NCBI GenBank assembly: GCA_020634015.1
Contig: JACKCN010000005.1
Span: 288,153 to 352,152, forward strand
Direction of reading: 5' to 3'
Source of the DNA: Candidatus Delongbacteria bacterium
GTDB lineage: Bacteria > CAIWAD01
DNA length: 64,000 nucleotides
Position 1 is the first letter of the stretch. Every line of letters begins with the position of its first letter. Shown here one piece after another: positions 41,289 through 50,759 of the stretch. A program made the translations under genes and the position numbers. Below the pieces are notes generated by a model that was not told where the DNA came from, did not search any database, and worked only from the letters and a program-made list of their open reading frames with translations.

Positions 41289-43523
41289 ATGAACCTCATA
41301 CCAACAGGCCTGCCTCGGCAGGTCCTGCTGCTTGCCGCCATCCTGGCGGCCACCATCCCGGGATGGGCCGCCCGCATCCAGGGCCATGTCCGGAGCGCGG
41401 ATGGACAACCCCTCAGCGGGGTCAATCTGGTCCTGGTGTCACGCTCGATGGGAGCCGCCAGCGCCGTGGACGGCAGTTATCTGATCAGCGGAATTCCCGC
41501 CGGACGCTTCATTCTTGAGGTGAGTTGCCTGGGTTACACCTCTCGTCGACTGCCACTGGCTCTCGACGAGGATGAGAATCTGGACCTGGACCTGCAGCTC
41601 GAACCCGCTGCGGTGGAACTGGACGCGCTGGTGGTCACGGGACGCACCGCGGATGGCCTGCAGTCGTCCCGGACCGCGCGGGTGGAGGTGGTGGAACAGC
41701 AGGAGTTGACACGTGCCTCGACCGACGGCGGCCTGCTGAGTTCGCTCGCCTCGCGCACCGGAGTGGACACCCGTCCCTGCGCCCTCTGCGGCGCGGCGGG
41801 CGTGGGTCTGCAGGGACTGGACCCCTCGTACACGGAAATCCGCGTCGATGGACTCAGCCTGTACGGCGGCCTGGGCGGAATCTATGGGCTGGATGGCATC
41901 GGCGTAGCGGGCCTGCAGCAGGTTGAACTGAGCAAGGGAGTCTCCTCGGCCGGTGCCGGTTCCGGTGCCATGGCCGGCTCGCTCAATCTGGTCAGTGCCC
42001 AGACCCAGACCCGTTCGACTCTCAGCATTGGAATTCAGGGGGGCGACACCCAGCGCCACCTCTTCGAATCCTCTCTGGTTCGACCCGTGGGACGTGCCAG
42101 TGCCCAGGTGGATGCCGCGTACTACGCCGAACCCGATCTGCTCGACCGCAACAACGACGGCCTGAGCGACACGCCCTCGATCGGACGCGGCAGGTTGGCC
42201 TTTCGGTTGAGCCGCGATGAAAGCGGCTGGGGGGCGCGGGCGGCCGTGCAGGCCCTCGCGGAACGCCGGGTGGCCGGTGACACACGCTGGACGCGCGCCG
42301 ACCGGGGCAGCGAACTGATCTACGGACGCGAAATCCTGACTCGCCGATTCGAAACCACCCTGTCGGGCAAGCGCGTGACGAGTGCCGGTGACATCCGGCT
42401 GGATGCGGGCCTGGCCGTGCACCGCCAGGATTCCTGGTACGGCCCCACCAACTACGATGCCCTCCAGCGACGGCTGAACCTGCGAGCGGGCTGGCTGAGG
42501 ACCTGGTCCCCGGCCCAGAGTACCGAGCTTGCGCTGGAGTATCTGCAGGACGATTACCAGGACAATCTTGAACTGGCCAGCCCAACGGACCGCCTCGTGC
42601 GTGTGCCATCCATGCTGCTGCATCACGTCTGGACCCCGGGGCCACAGGTTGGTCTGGAGAGTTCGCTGCGTACCGAGAAGCACATCGGTGGCGAGCTGGT
42701 GGGCATTCCCCGTCTGGCCCTGCGCTGGGAACCTGTGCGCGACTGGCAGGTGCGCCTCGCGGCAGGCAGCGGTTATCGGCCCGTGACACTCTTCAGTCTG
42801 GACAAGGCGGCTCACGCCGGTTTTGATGGGATCGATGTCCCGTCGCGCCTGCGCCCTGAACGCAGTCGCAATCTGAGCGCGGGTCTGCGCTGGTCCACCG
42901 GCGACCTTGAGTCACGCCTGACGCTGGATGGCACGCTGTTCCGCACCGATTTCAGCGACAAGGTGGTGCTCAGCTGGGACGAGGTTCTGGGCATCACGCG
43001 TTACGCCAACGCGGACGACGCGTTCAGTCAGGGGCTTGAACTGCGCGCAGAACTGTTGCTTGTGGGGCGCTGGCGCCTGGACGCGGGCGGCACCTGGTCG
43101 CGCGTGCGTTACCGGTATACGGAACCGGCCCATGCGGGAGACATGGCCCTGAACCAGTGGCACGACGAGCACCTCAATCCCTTCTGGACCGCACGGGCCC
43201 AGCTCAAGCGTCTCTGGGCAGAGCAGGCCGTGGAGGCCTCGCTGACCTTGCGCTCGACGGGTCCTCAGGTGTTGCCCGAAGGCCGCGGCAAGACCTATAC
43301 ACCGACCTATCACCTGCTGGATCTGGATCTGCAGAAGTCCCTGGCCAACTGGACCTTCGGCTTGCGCGTCGAGAACCTGACGGACTGGGTCCAGCCCGAC
43401 GCCCCGCTGGTGACGACAGCCACGGGCCAGACCGTGGACGCCGCCCTGATCTACGGCCCCATGCTGGGGCGCACGATTCTGGCCCGAGTGCAATGGACCT
43501 ACCAGAAAGGAAGTGACTCATGA
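41289..43523 (+). CDS. TonB-dependent outer-membrane receptor with CxxC in the plug
   Basis: 744 residues. Signal peptide, then a carboxypeptidase-regulatory-like (CarbopepD) beta-sandwich domain (about 29-105), a TonB-box-like ELDALVVTG, plug domain (about 120-235) and 22-strand-type barrel to the C terminus. The plug contains RPCALCGAAGVGLQGLDPSY, with Cys164 and Cys167 just before the DPSYTEIRVDGL segment, an unusual CxxC expected to face the transport path. It overlaps the next gene by ATGA. The motif and the Cys-rich neighbours suggest a metal or metallophore substrate. Confidence 0.9.
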   Translation: MNLIPTGLPRQVLLLAAILAATIPGWAARIQGHVRSADGQPLSGVNLVLVSRSMGAASAVDGSYLISGIPAGRFILEVSCLGYTSRRLPLALDEDENLDLDLQLEPAAVELDALVVTGRTADGLQSSRTARVEVVEQQELTRASTDGGLLSSLASRTGVDTRPCALCGAAGVGLQGLDPSYTEIRVDGLSLYGGLGGIYGLDGIGVAGLQQVELSKGVSSAGAGSGAMAGSLNLVSAQTQTRSTLSIGIQGGDTQRHLFESSLVRPVGRASAQVDAAYYAEPDLLDRNNDGLSDTPSIGRGRLAFRLSRDESGWGARAAVQALAERRVAGDTRWTRADRGSELIYGREILTRRFETTLSGKRVTSAGDIRLDAGLAVHRQDSWYGPTNYDALQRRLNLRAGWLRTWSPAQSTELALEYLQDDYQDNLELASPTDRLVRVPSMLLHHVWTPGPQVGLESSLRTEKHIGGELVGIPRLALRWEPVRDWQVRLAAGSGYRPVTLFSLDKAAHAGFDGIDVPSRLRPERSRNLSAGLRWSTGDLESRLTLDGTLFRTDFSDKVVLSWDEVLGITRYANADDAFSQGLELRAELLLVGRWRLDAGGTWSRVRYRYTEPAHAGDMALNQWHDEHLNPFWTARAQLKRLWAEQAVEASLTLRSTGPQVLPEGRGKTYTPTYHLLDLDLQKSLANWTFGLRVENLTDWVQPDAPLVTTATGQTVDAALIYGPMLGRTILARVQWTYQKGSDS

Positions 43524-44110
43524 CTCACGCACTTCGACTGAACCTGCTGGCACTTGCCGTGCTTGCTGGCGCCACCGCGCATGCCGGCCTGGTGGAAGTG
43601 GACGTACCCGAGCGCGCCCTCTGCACCATCTGTACCGGCTCGACTCCCCACCCCCCGGAGACTCCCGCCGTGTGGAGCATGATGGACGACACGCCGGTCT
43701 ACTTCTGCAATGAATTGTGTCTCAAGGAATTCGAAACCGACCCCGAGACCTTCTACTCCCGGGCCCTGCATTCGGTGATGGCCAAAGATGCCGAGGGCAC
43801 CGTACAGGCCGTCTGCAGCGGACAGGGGTCGCCCGTGCTCGTCGCGCGACACGGTGATCCGCTGTTGGAGTCCGCGGATCTGGAATCCCGGCTGGGCCTG
43901 GATCAAGGGTCGGGTCTGCGTGTGATGGTGCTGGTCGATCCCATGGTTCCCACGGTGTCACCGAAGCCCGGAGAAGGCGCAGCCTGGTCCGTGGCCGAGG
44001 GGGTGATGACCCTGCTGGGACTCAGCGAGACTCTGCCGCTGGCTCTGCTGGACGGAGAGTGTCATGTCGTGCGCAGGATGAGTCTGGGCGAACTGGACAG
44101 CAAGGAATGA
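43520..44110 (+). CDS. Exported protein with YHS/TRASH-like metal-binding domain
   Basis: 196 residues. A signal peptide (LNLLALAVLAGATAHA) is followed by a TRASH-type arrangement: Cys35-x2-Cys38 (ALCTICTG), then Cys63-x3-Cys67 (YFCNELCLKEFETDPETFY). This Cys spacing is that of YHS/TRASH domains that bind copper or other heavy metals. A C-terminal alpha/beta domain of about 110 residues is not recognised. It is translationally coupled to the TonB receptor and so probably handles what that receptor imports. Confidence 0.82.
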   Translation: MTHALRLNLLALAVLAGATAHAGLVEVDVPERALCTICTGSTPHPPETPAVWSMMDDTPVYFCNELCLKEFETDPETFYSRALHSVMAKDAEGTVQAVCSGQGSPVLVARHGDPLLESADLESRLGLDQGSGLRVMVLVDPMVPTVSPKPGEGAAWSVAEGVMTLLGLSETLPLALLDGECHVVRRMSLGELDSKE

Positions 44111-44116
44111 AGGAAT

Positions 44117-44602
44117 TCAGAGGGCCAGGTCCTCGTCGATGAAATGCACCTCATGGCTGCGGTAGACACCGGCTTCGTAGACGAATCGGGCCATGAAACG
44201 ACGGTCGGCCAGCACCCAGGGCAGGAAGTGGCGGTCGCCTTCCCAGAGCGGCAGCTCGAGCAGCTGCTCGCGGGGGACCCATTCCAGGGCTCCCTCCGCA
44301 GGGTCGGCGGACAGTGTTCCCTGAGGCTCGAAGGCCCTGTATAGGAACACGGACCAGTCGCGCGTGCCGTCGAAAGCTGGAAAGGCGATGTGTCCACTGA
44401 AGCGGATGCGCCCCGGTCGCAGACCGCATTCCTCGTGCAGCTCGCGCAGCACGCAGTCCAGCGGGCTTTCACCGGGATCCAGTTTTCCGCCCAGACCATT
44501 GTACTTGCCGTAGTGCACATCGTCCGCTCGCGAATTGCGATGCAGCATCAGGACCTGGCCGTCGTGCTCCAGGTAACAGAGGGTGGCTTCGATGGGTGGC
44601 AT
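44117..44602 (-). CDS. Nudix hydrolase, MutT/8-oxo-dGTPase-like
   Basis: 161 residues. The Nudix box is complete: GKLDPGESPLDCVLRELHEE followed by CGL (about 39-61). The lead (ATLCYLEHDGQVLMLHR) and KYNGLGGKLDPGE resemble the MutT/MTH1 group, which removes oxidised dGTP or other nucleoside diphosphate derivatives. It converges on the TRASH gene with a 6-bp gap and follows the next gene on the same strand by 6 bp, so it is probably its operon partner. Confidence 0.88.
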   Translation of the reverse strand: MPPIEATLCYLEHDGQVLMLHRNSRADDVHYGKYNGLGGKLDPGESPLDCVLRELHEECGLRPGRIRFSGHIAFPAFDGTRDWSVFLYRAFEPQGTLSADPAEGALEWVPREQLLELPLWEGDRHFLPWVLADRRFMARFVYEAGVYRSHEVHFIDEDLAL

Positions 44603-44608
44603 GCAGTC

Positions 44609-45682
44609 TCAGCTGTTCTCGGGGCCGAAAGCGCGACACAGGCGGTCGGCCAGTTCGTGCGGGGGAATGGCCGAAGGCGAGGGGTTTCCGCGTCCGTCCT
44701 CGAATCCCAGAATCACTGGAAAGCGTCGTCCCACGGTACGCTCGAAGGGATGGACTTCCTGCGCCAGATTCCACCAGCCTTCGTTCTTCTCGCGCTCGAT
44801 CAGGCGATTGACGATCTGGCTCAGCGGGCTGTGATCCAGAAACCAGGCACGCGGGCGTGCCGAGGGGCGAAAGCCCGGAGCGCGCCAGCGTCCCACAGGA
44901 TCGGACCACATGTAGGCAGGGTAGAGCAGGTCGTGGTACCAGCCCTCGCGGGCTTCCACACTGATCAATTGCACGCGTTCTCCATCCAGTCGATTGCGGG
45001 CCCGGCAGGAGAGCAGGGCCGGATCGTCCAGGCAGGCGTCCGGTGGTGAAATGCGCAGAGCCTTGTAGTACACGCCCTTGTGCAGACGGCGCGGCAGCAG
45101 ATAACTGACGAAACGCCGGTGGATCAACTGACGTTCGATCTGACCCGACTGCAACAGTCCCAGCGAATGTGTGTCCGGGCGCAGGTCCGCGCTGAAGGGC
45201 TCGCTTTCCAGAATCGCGGGCAGGTGGCGGAAACAGCTCTCGAAGGTGTGGGCTTCGTCTTCGCCGCAGTTGCGTGCGTTGCGAAAGATTTCCTGCAGGC
45301 GCTGGTAGACGGTGCTGGCGCCGTCGCCGCCCCAGGACTGGAAGAGCCCCATTTCGGCCACTTCGATCATGCGTTCGCGGTACTTGCTGGCGATCGCCGG
45401 ATGCAGCAGGGCGAAGGCCGCCAGCACGCTGTCCACATCCAGCCTGCGAGCCTGGACGGCGCCCACGGCCGGAGGACCGTCGAAGAGGATCAGGTTGAGC
45501 GCGATCTCGGTGCAGGTGCCGGCCTTGAGGCGCGCGGGAGTGCCACTGGGACGCCAGGGGCTCAGTTCCATATCGCCGGCACGGGCTTCCTCGTTTTCGG
45601 GCAATCCGCCCACCAGAAATCGGCGCTGGGCAGTTTCCTCGAGGGTCAGTTCCTGTCCGGTTGCATGAAAATTGAGTGCCAT
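44609..45682 (-). CDS. Protein of unknown function
   Basis: 357 residues from the ATG at 45682; GGGAGG stands 13 bases upstream and a closer GGGCGG adjoins the ATG. Soluble, no signal peptide or membrane segment. A segment near residue 70 (LILFDGPPAVGAVQARRLDVDSVLAAFALLHP) has a DxDS pattern recalling DHH-type or DUF6687-like proteins, followed by helical parts; other marks are GEDEAHTFESCFRHLP and SVEAREGWYHDLLYP. The similarity is weak and I assign no function. It is co-directional with the Nudix gene (6-bp gap). Confidence 0.75.
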   Translation of the reverse strand: MALNFHATGQELTLEETAQRRFLVGGLPENEEARAGDMELSPWRPSGTPARLKAGTCTEIALNLILFDGPPAVGAVQARRLDVDSVLAAFALLHPAIASKYRERMIEVAEMGLFQSWGGDGASTVYQRLQEIFRNARNCGEDEAHTFESCFRHLPAILESEPFSADLRPDTHSLGLLQSGQIERQLIHRRFVSYLLPRRLHKGVYYKALRISPPDACLDDPALLSCRARNRLDGERVQLISVEAREGWYHDLLYPAYMWSDPVGRWRAPGFRPSARPRAWFLDHSPLSQIVNRLIEREKNEGWWNLAQEVHPFERTVGRRFPVILGFEDGRGNPSPSAIPPHELADRLCRAFGPENS

Positions 45683-46068
45683 CCGCCCTGCATTCCTCCC
45701 TGATGAATTGGGCGCCAAGGTAGCGTTTTCAGCGTACCCCGGCGCCTTGGGGGCCTCCCCCTTTATCGGCGGCTTGCACCCACGCTTGCCGATCAGCATG
45801 GCGAAACCCCGGTCGCCAGGAGGATCTTGTTTTGCAAAGCCTGTGAAAACAATCAGATGCGTACTGTGGGTGAAACAAAAAAAATGTGTTGGGGTGCATT
45901 TTGACTGGTTTGTCAGTATTCCCTTGGCTAGCTTCACGCCCAACTCCAGAGTCTGACAAGGGCGGCGAGGTCCGGAAGTCGCCTCAATCGGACGCGCGGG
46001 GAGTGGAAGCCTGCCGCCTCCTCTCTGAGCACTGGCCCCCAACCACCTCTTAAGGAAAGATCTTACCC
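45683..46068 (+). promoter_or_regulatory. Intergenic region with probable promoter of the first C25 gene
   Basis: 385 bases, no gene. A markedly A/T-rich island at about 45840-45935 includes AAACAAAAAAAATG, then TTGACT (45901) and TTTG-N16-TAGCTT (45909-45934), giving either a sigma70-like -35 or a Bacteroidetes-like -33/-7 pair. A leader of about 110 bases follows, ending AAGGAAAG before the ATG at 46069. Confidence 0.4.
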
Positions 46069-49000
46069 ATGACTGTGTCCAAGACTTCTGTCCTGGGCGC
46101 TTTGCTTGCTTTGGCCATTTCGGCCGGTGCCAGTGGAGCCCCGGACATGCGCGTGGAAGCTGGTGACCTGCTGCTGAGCTGGACTGTCTCCGGAATGGAA
46201 ATCACCCCGCTGACTCTTCATGGTCAGGAGTGGTTGCAGGTCAACGCAGGTTCGCAGGTCAACCCGATCGGCATCGAGGGTGCTCCATCCGTGCCCGCCT
46301 GGCACGAGTGGATCCGGCTCACGGATCTGGGCGGCTTGCAGGCGGACATCGTCTCGCAGAGCTGGAGCGAACTGGAGGGAACCGTGGTTCCCGAGCAGGA
46401 GCGTGAGTTCGGCCCGGGCGATCTGCCGCTGGCCTGGAGTCAGGACACGCAGTGCTATGCCACACCCGGCTGGTATCCGGAACACATCGTGGAGCTTGGC
46501 GCGCCCGTCCTGCTGCGCAACAACCGGCTGGCCCAGCTGACCGTGCATCCCGTGCAGACCGACCCGGTGCTCAACCGGACTCGTGTGCTGGATGAATTGA
46601 CCGTGCGTGTCACATTCACCGATCTGGATCCGCGCAATCCGCGCCTGGTCCAGTTGCCCGTGGACACCTCGGTGCTCAATCAGGTTCTGGCGAGCACGGT
46701 CATTGCCCGCCCCGGCGAAGAGAGTCTGCGCGACATCTTCGACATCCGCACTCTGCCGGGGACCTATCGCGTCTACGCGCGCACCAATGCCGTCGCGAAC
46801 AATGCCGTTCTGCAGAACCTGCTGAACTGGAAGCGCGAAAAAGGGCATGTGGTGAATGTGGTCACGGCCGCGGACATGGGCGGTTCCTGGAATTCCAGCA
46901 CCATCCGCAACGACATCAGCAACGCCTACTTCAACAGCAGCACACCCCCGGACTACGTGCTCCTGATCGGCGATCCCAGTGCGACCAGCAGCAGTGACTA
47001 TTATCTGCCCTGCGGTGATACAAGCTCCGACGGTACCCAGGATCATTACTACGCCATGATCGAGGGCAACGACAACCTGGGTGATGTGGCCGTGGGCCGT
47101 TTCTCGGTGAACAACGTCTCCCAGCTGCAGGCCGTGGCCAACAAGGTGCTGGTCTACGAGACCGCACCGCAGACCGCGGACGCCGGCATGGAATGGTTGG
47201 ACCGGGCGGCCCTTGCTGTGGGCTACGATGCCCTGAGCATGCGCCAGCTGTCGCAGTCGATCATTGACGACATGATTTCCGATGGAATGGACCCCGCGGG
47301 CATCGCGACCCGCTACGGGGGCACCTCCGATTCCCAGGGGAGCTGGGTCAGTGGCCAGTTCGGCTCGGGTATCGGCCTGTACAATTACAGAGGATGGATC
47401 GGAATGAACGGGGTGAGTGCCTCGTTCGTGGACAACAATTCCAATTTCCTCAATGCCTATCGCACGCCGGTCGCGGCCGTGTTCACCTGTTCCACGGGCG
47501 ACTTCAATGGGGGCTACTCCACGACGGAAGCGCTGCTGGTCAAGGGCAGCGTGGCCGAACCCCGGGGAGCCGTGGCGTCAATGGGACTGGCCACCAGCCT
47601 GACCCACACCGCATACAACAATGTGCTGGTCGGCGGATTCTGGAGCGCCGTGCTGGATCACGGGCTGGACCAGATCGGCCCCGCGATGTTCTTCGGCAAG
47701 CAGACTCTGGTGATGAACATGCCCAACGGCGACGCCAGCGCCGATGCCTTCTCGCGCCGTGCCAACCTGATGGGTGACCCCGGCATGGACATCTGGGTGG
47801 GAATCCCCGAGATCCTTAGTGTCCAGCTGGCCGCAGGCGGTACGACGATTCCGCTGGGTTCCGGCGTCCAGGACTTCCTGGTTCTGTCGAACGGAACTCC
47901 CGCCGAGGGCATCGCCGTGTGTCTGTACCAGTCCGGCAATGTATTCCAGCGTGGAACGACCGATGCCAGCGGCCATGTGCTGCTGGATGCTTCGGGTGCC
48001 AGCGCCGGGGCCCTGAAACTGACCGCGAGCCGCAGCCGTCACCTGCCCGACCGCCAGACTCTGACTGTGGTCAGCCAGAACAACTTCGCCGGTGTGACGA
48101 CCTTGGGAGTCACGGGTGATGGCCTGGCTGCCCCCGGCGAAAGCGTGAGCTTTCTGCCCACGGTGAGCAATCCCGGAGCCACGGCCATTGCGGGCCTGAG
48201 CTGCACCCTGAGCATGGATCCCGCCTACGGCACGGTGAACGACAATTCTTCTGCCTGGCCCACGATCGCCGCGGGTGGAACCGCCGGCGCTAGCAATGCC
48301 CTGCAGGTCACCCTGGCCGGTGATCTGGCCGACGGCACACAGGTGCCGCTGACCTTCCAGTTCAACTCCACGACTCTGACCAGTTGGACCGAAACCGAAT
48401 TCCTGACCGTGAATGCCCCGCGCCTGGAGGCCTCCTCGCTGACCTTCAGCCCGGGCGGTACACTGCTGCAGCCGGGCACCACGGCCTCGCTGAGTCTGAC
48501 ACTTGGCAATCTGGGCACTCTGGATGCCAGTTCCCTGAACCTGAGTCTTGCGTCCGCCGGGGATCCCTTCGTGAGCGTGACGTCCGGTGTCTTCAATGGA
48601 TTCAGTGCCAACGCGGGAGGTTCCGGCGTGGCCACCTTCCAGCTGTCGGCAGACCTGCACAGTCTGCGTGGTCATCAGGCCTCGCTGCCACTGACGTGGA
48701 GCGGAGGCGGGCTGAGCGGGCAGACCATGGTCAGTGTCACCGTGGGATCGTCGGGCAGCGCCAGCCCCACAGGCCCCGATGCCTGGGGTTATCGTGCCAT
48801 CGAGAATACGGACTTCCACAGCCTCGCCCCTGAGTATCAGTGGATCGAGATCGCGACTCCGGCAGGTGGAAACGGCACGTTCATCAATCTGGGCGATACG
48901 GGCAACGAACTTGATGCCGCCCAGCTGGTGACCCTGCCCTTTGCTTTCACTTACTACGGACAGAGCTATACCCAGATGGCCGTGTGCTCCAATGGCTTCG

Positions 49001-50706
49001 TGACTTTTGATGAGAATGGCGAGAACCAGACCGACTTCCGCAATCACTTCTTCCCCAGTGGACTGGGGCCCGACGCGATGATCGGTGTCAACTGGGACGA
49101 CCACAAGAGCAGCGGCACGAATGGCGTGTATGTCCAGTACATCCCCGCGCAACACGCCTACGTGGTGGAATGGTACCAGATGACGCACAATCCCAGCGGA
49201 GGAACCAACACCTTCCAGTTGGTGATGTATGACCCGGCGTTCCATGCCACTCCCACGGGTGACGCGCCTTTCAAGATGCAGTACGCCGTCTGGAACAACA
49301 TCCAGTCCGGCAACTCGGACTTTGACTACTGCTCCGTGGGCATCAAGGACCAGACATCGAGTGTGGGTCTGAACCTGACCAACTTCAACATCGAAGCCGC
49401 CACCATCGAAAGTTTCGAAGCCGGTCGCGCGATCCTCTTCACCACGGAAGTGGGGGCCTTCGATGATTCCGACACCCAGGCACCCGTGCTGCTGGTTTCC
49501 AGTCCGGCCGTGGTCGAGCCCGGGGTGTCGCCCGTGATCCATGCAACCATCACCGACCAGTCCGGCGTGCTCTCCGCGACCCTGTACTACAGCACCAACG
49601 GCGTCAACTTCACTCCGGTGGCGATGAACCCGAATGGAAACCTGTGGGATGCCGCGATTCCCGCATACTCGCTCGGGACCATGGTCTGGTATTATGTCTA
49701 CGCGGTGGACAGCTCCGACAACGGCAATTCCACCACCAGTTCCACGTACAGCTATACCGTGGTCGAAGGCAATCCGCCAAGTGGTCCGGACGCCTACGGT
49801 TACCGGATCTACGACATTGACGACGCGGGTGAGTCTCACGATTTTGCCTGGGTCGACATCAGTGGAATCGGGACGCTGCTGACTCTGGGCGACGATGCCG
49901 CCAGTGTGATCACCCTGCCCTTCCCGATCGTGTACTATGGAAACTCCTTCACCCAGATGAGCATCTGCAGCAATGGCTTCGTGAATCTGGGTGGGTCCAC
50001 CTACACGGCATACAGCAACACGGGACTTGCCAGCAACGGCGGAACCAGCGACATGATCTGCGCCTTCTGGGACGACCTGAACCCGAACAACGGCGGCAAT
50101 GTGCGCTATTACGATGACGTGGAGAATGACCGCCTGGTGGTGTCCTGGATCGGCGTGCCGCACTTCAGCGGTGGTGGTCCGGAGAGCTTCCAGATCGTGT
50201 TCTACAATCATGAGAGCTATCCCACGGTCACCGGAGACACTCCCTTCCACCTGCAGTATCAGGTGGTGGATACTCCGTCCGGCTGCACGGTGGGCATGCA
50301 GAACTCGGGCCGCAACGATGGCATCCAGTACCTGTACAATGGTGGTTACGAGACCAACGCCGAAGTCCTGGTCAATGGCCAGTCGCTCTGGGTGACCACG
50401 GGCACCGCCTTCGTGCCGCCTCCGGTTCCGGAGCCCGTGACGGACCTGCACATCCAGTACTCGCTGCCCTGGCTGACCCTGAGCTGGACCGCCACCAACG
50501 GCGACAGCTACGCGGTGTTCCAGGATGACAATCCCTACGGCACCTTCAGCGATGCGGTGGGCACAACCACCCAGACGAGCATTCAGGTGCTGATCGGATT
50601 GCACAAGTACTTCCGCGTCACCACCGTGATCAACGACCCCGCGCGCCAGGTCATGCCCGAGCATGCCCCCATTCGCGTGCTTCGAACCGAATCAACCAGC
50701 AAGTGA
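46069..50706 (+). CDS. Giant secreted gingipain-family (C25) protein
   Basis: 1545 residues. Signal peptide and propeptide-like region lead to a C25 caspase-like domain (about 230-585): LNWKREKGHVVNVVTA, YVLLIGDP, DHYYAMIEGNDNLGDVAVGR, YNYRGWIGMNG and FTCSTGDFNGGYSTTE. The nucleophile matches Cys474, but the residue aligned with the catalytic His of RgpB (YTGHGS) is Trp443. Several Ig-like domains follow (about 590-895), then two copies of a beta module starting GPDAWGYR (about 902) and GPDAYGYR (about 1239), and a last Fn3-like domain (VTDLHIQYSLPWLTLSW). No T9SS sorting domain is seen. A close paralogue follows. Confidence 0.9.
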   Translation: MTVSKTSVLGALLALAISAGASGAPDMRVEAGDLLLSWTVSGMEITPLTLHGQEWLQVNAGSQVNPIGIEGAPSVPAWHEWIRLTDLGGLQADIVSQSWSELEGTVVPEQEREFGPGDLPLAWSQDTQCYATPGWYPEHIVELGAPVLLRNNRLAQLTVHPVQTDPVLNRTRVLDELTVRVTFTDLDPRNPRLVQLPVDTSVLNQVLASTVIARPGEESLRDIFDIRTLPGTYRVYARTNAVANNAVLQNLLNWKREKGHVVNVVTAADMGGSWNSSTIRNDISNAYFNSSTPPDYVLLIGDPSATSSSDYYLPCGDTSSDGTQDHYYAMIEGNDNLGDVAVGRFSVNNVSQLQAVANKVLVYETAPQTADAGMEWLDRAALAVGYDALSMRQLSQSIIDDMISDGMDPAGIATRYGGTSDSQGSWVSGQFGSGIGLYNYRGWIGMNGVSASFVDNNSNFLNAYRTPVAAVFTCSTGDFNGGYSTTEALLVKGSVAEPRGAVASMGLATSLTHTAYNNVLVGGFWSAVLDHGLDQIGPAMFFGKQTLVMNMPNGDASADAFSRRANLMGDPGMDIWVGIPEILSVQLAAGGTTIPLGSGVQDFLVLSNGTPAEGIAVCLYQSGNVFQRGTTDASGHVLLDASGASAGALKLTASRSRHLPDRQTLTVVSQNNFAGVTTLGVTGDGLAAPGESVSFLPTVSNPGATAIAGLSCTLSMDPAYGTVNDNSSAWPTIAAGGTAGASNALQVTLAGDLADGTQVPLTFQFNSTTLTSWTETEFLTVNAPRLEASSLTFSPGGTLLQPGTTASLSLTLGNLGTLDASSLNLSLASAGDPFVSVTSGVFNGFSANAGGSGVATFQLSADLHSLRGHQASLPLTWSGGGLSGQTMVSVTVGSSGSASPTGPDAWGYRAIENTDFHSLAPEYQWIEIATPAGGNGTFINLGDTGNELDAAQLVTLPFAFTYYGQSYTQMAVCSNGFVTFDENGENQTDFRNHFFPSGLGPDAMIGVNWDDHKSSGTNGVYVQYIPAQHAYVVEWYQMTHNPSGGTNTFQLVMYDPAFHATPTGDAPFKMQYAVWNNIQSGNSDFDYCSVGIKDQTSSVGLNLTNFNIEAATIESFEAGRAILFTTEVGAFDDSDTQAPVLLVSSPAVVEPGVSPVIHATITDQSGVLSATLYYSTNGVNFTPVAMNPNGNLWDAAIPAYSLGTMVWYYVYAVDSSDNGNSTTSSTYSYTVVEGNPPSGPDAYGYRIYDIDDAGESHDFAWVDISGIGTLLTLGDDAASVITLPFPIVYYGNSFTQMSICSNGFVNLGGSTYTAYSNTGLASNGGTSDMICAFWDDLNPNNGGNVRYYDDVENDRLVVSWIGVPHFSGGGPESFQIVFYNHESYPTVTGDTPFHLQYQVVDTPSGCTVGMQNSGRNDGIQYLYNGGYETNAEVLVNGQSLWVTTGTAFVPPPVPEPVTDLHIQYSLPWLTLSWTATNGDSYAVFQDDNPYGTFSDAVGTTTQTSIQVLIGLHKYFRVTTVINDPARQVMPEHAPIRVLRTESTSK

Positions 50707-50712
50707 ATCACG

Positions 50713-50745
50713 GGTGAGCCGGTCGTGTGGCCGGCTCACCTCTTT
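50713..50745 (+). terminator. Hairpin terminator between the two C25 genes
   Basis: 10-bp perfect stem (50713-50722 with 50731-50740), 8-base loop, followed by TCTTT. It fills most of the short gap between the paralogues, so the second may have reduced or separate transcription. Confidence 0.6.
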
Positions 50746-50759
50746 CCGGAGATCCCCCG

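Noticed and set aside
47578..50664. 1028-codon minus-strand open frame
   Set aside because: Antisense to the first C25 gene; no ribosome binding site, His/Val/Gly-rich shadow composition.
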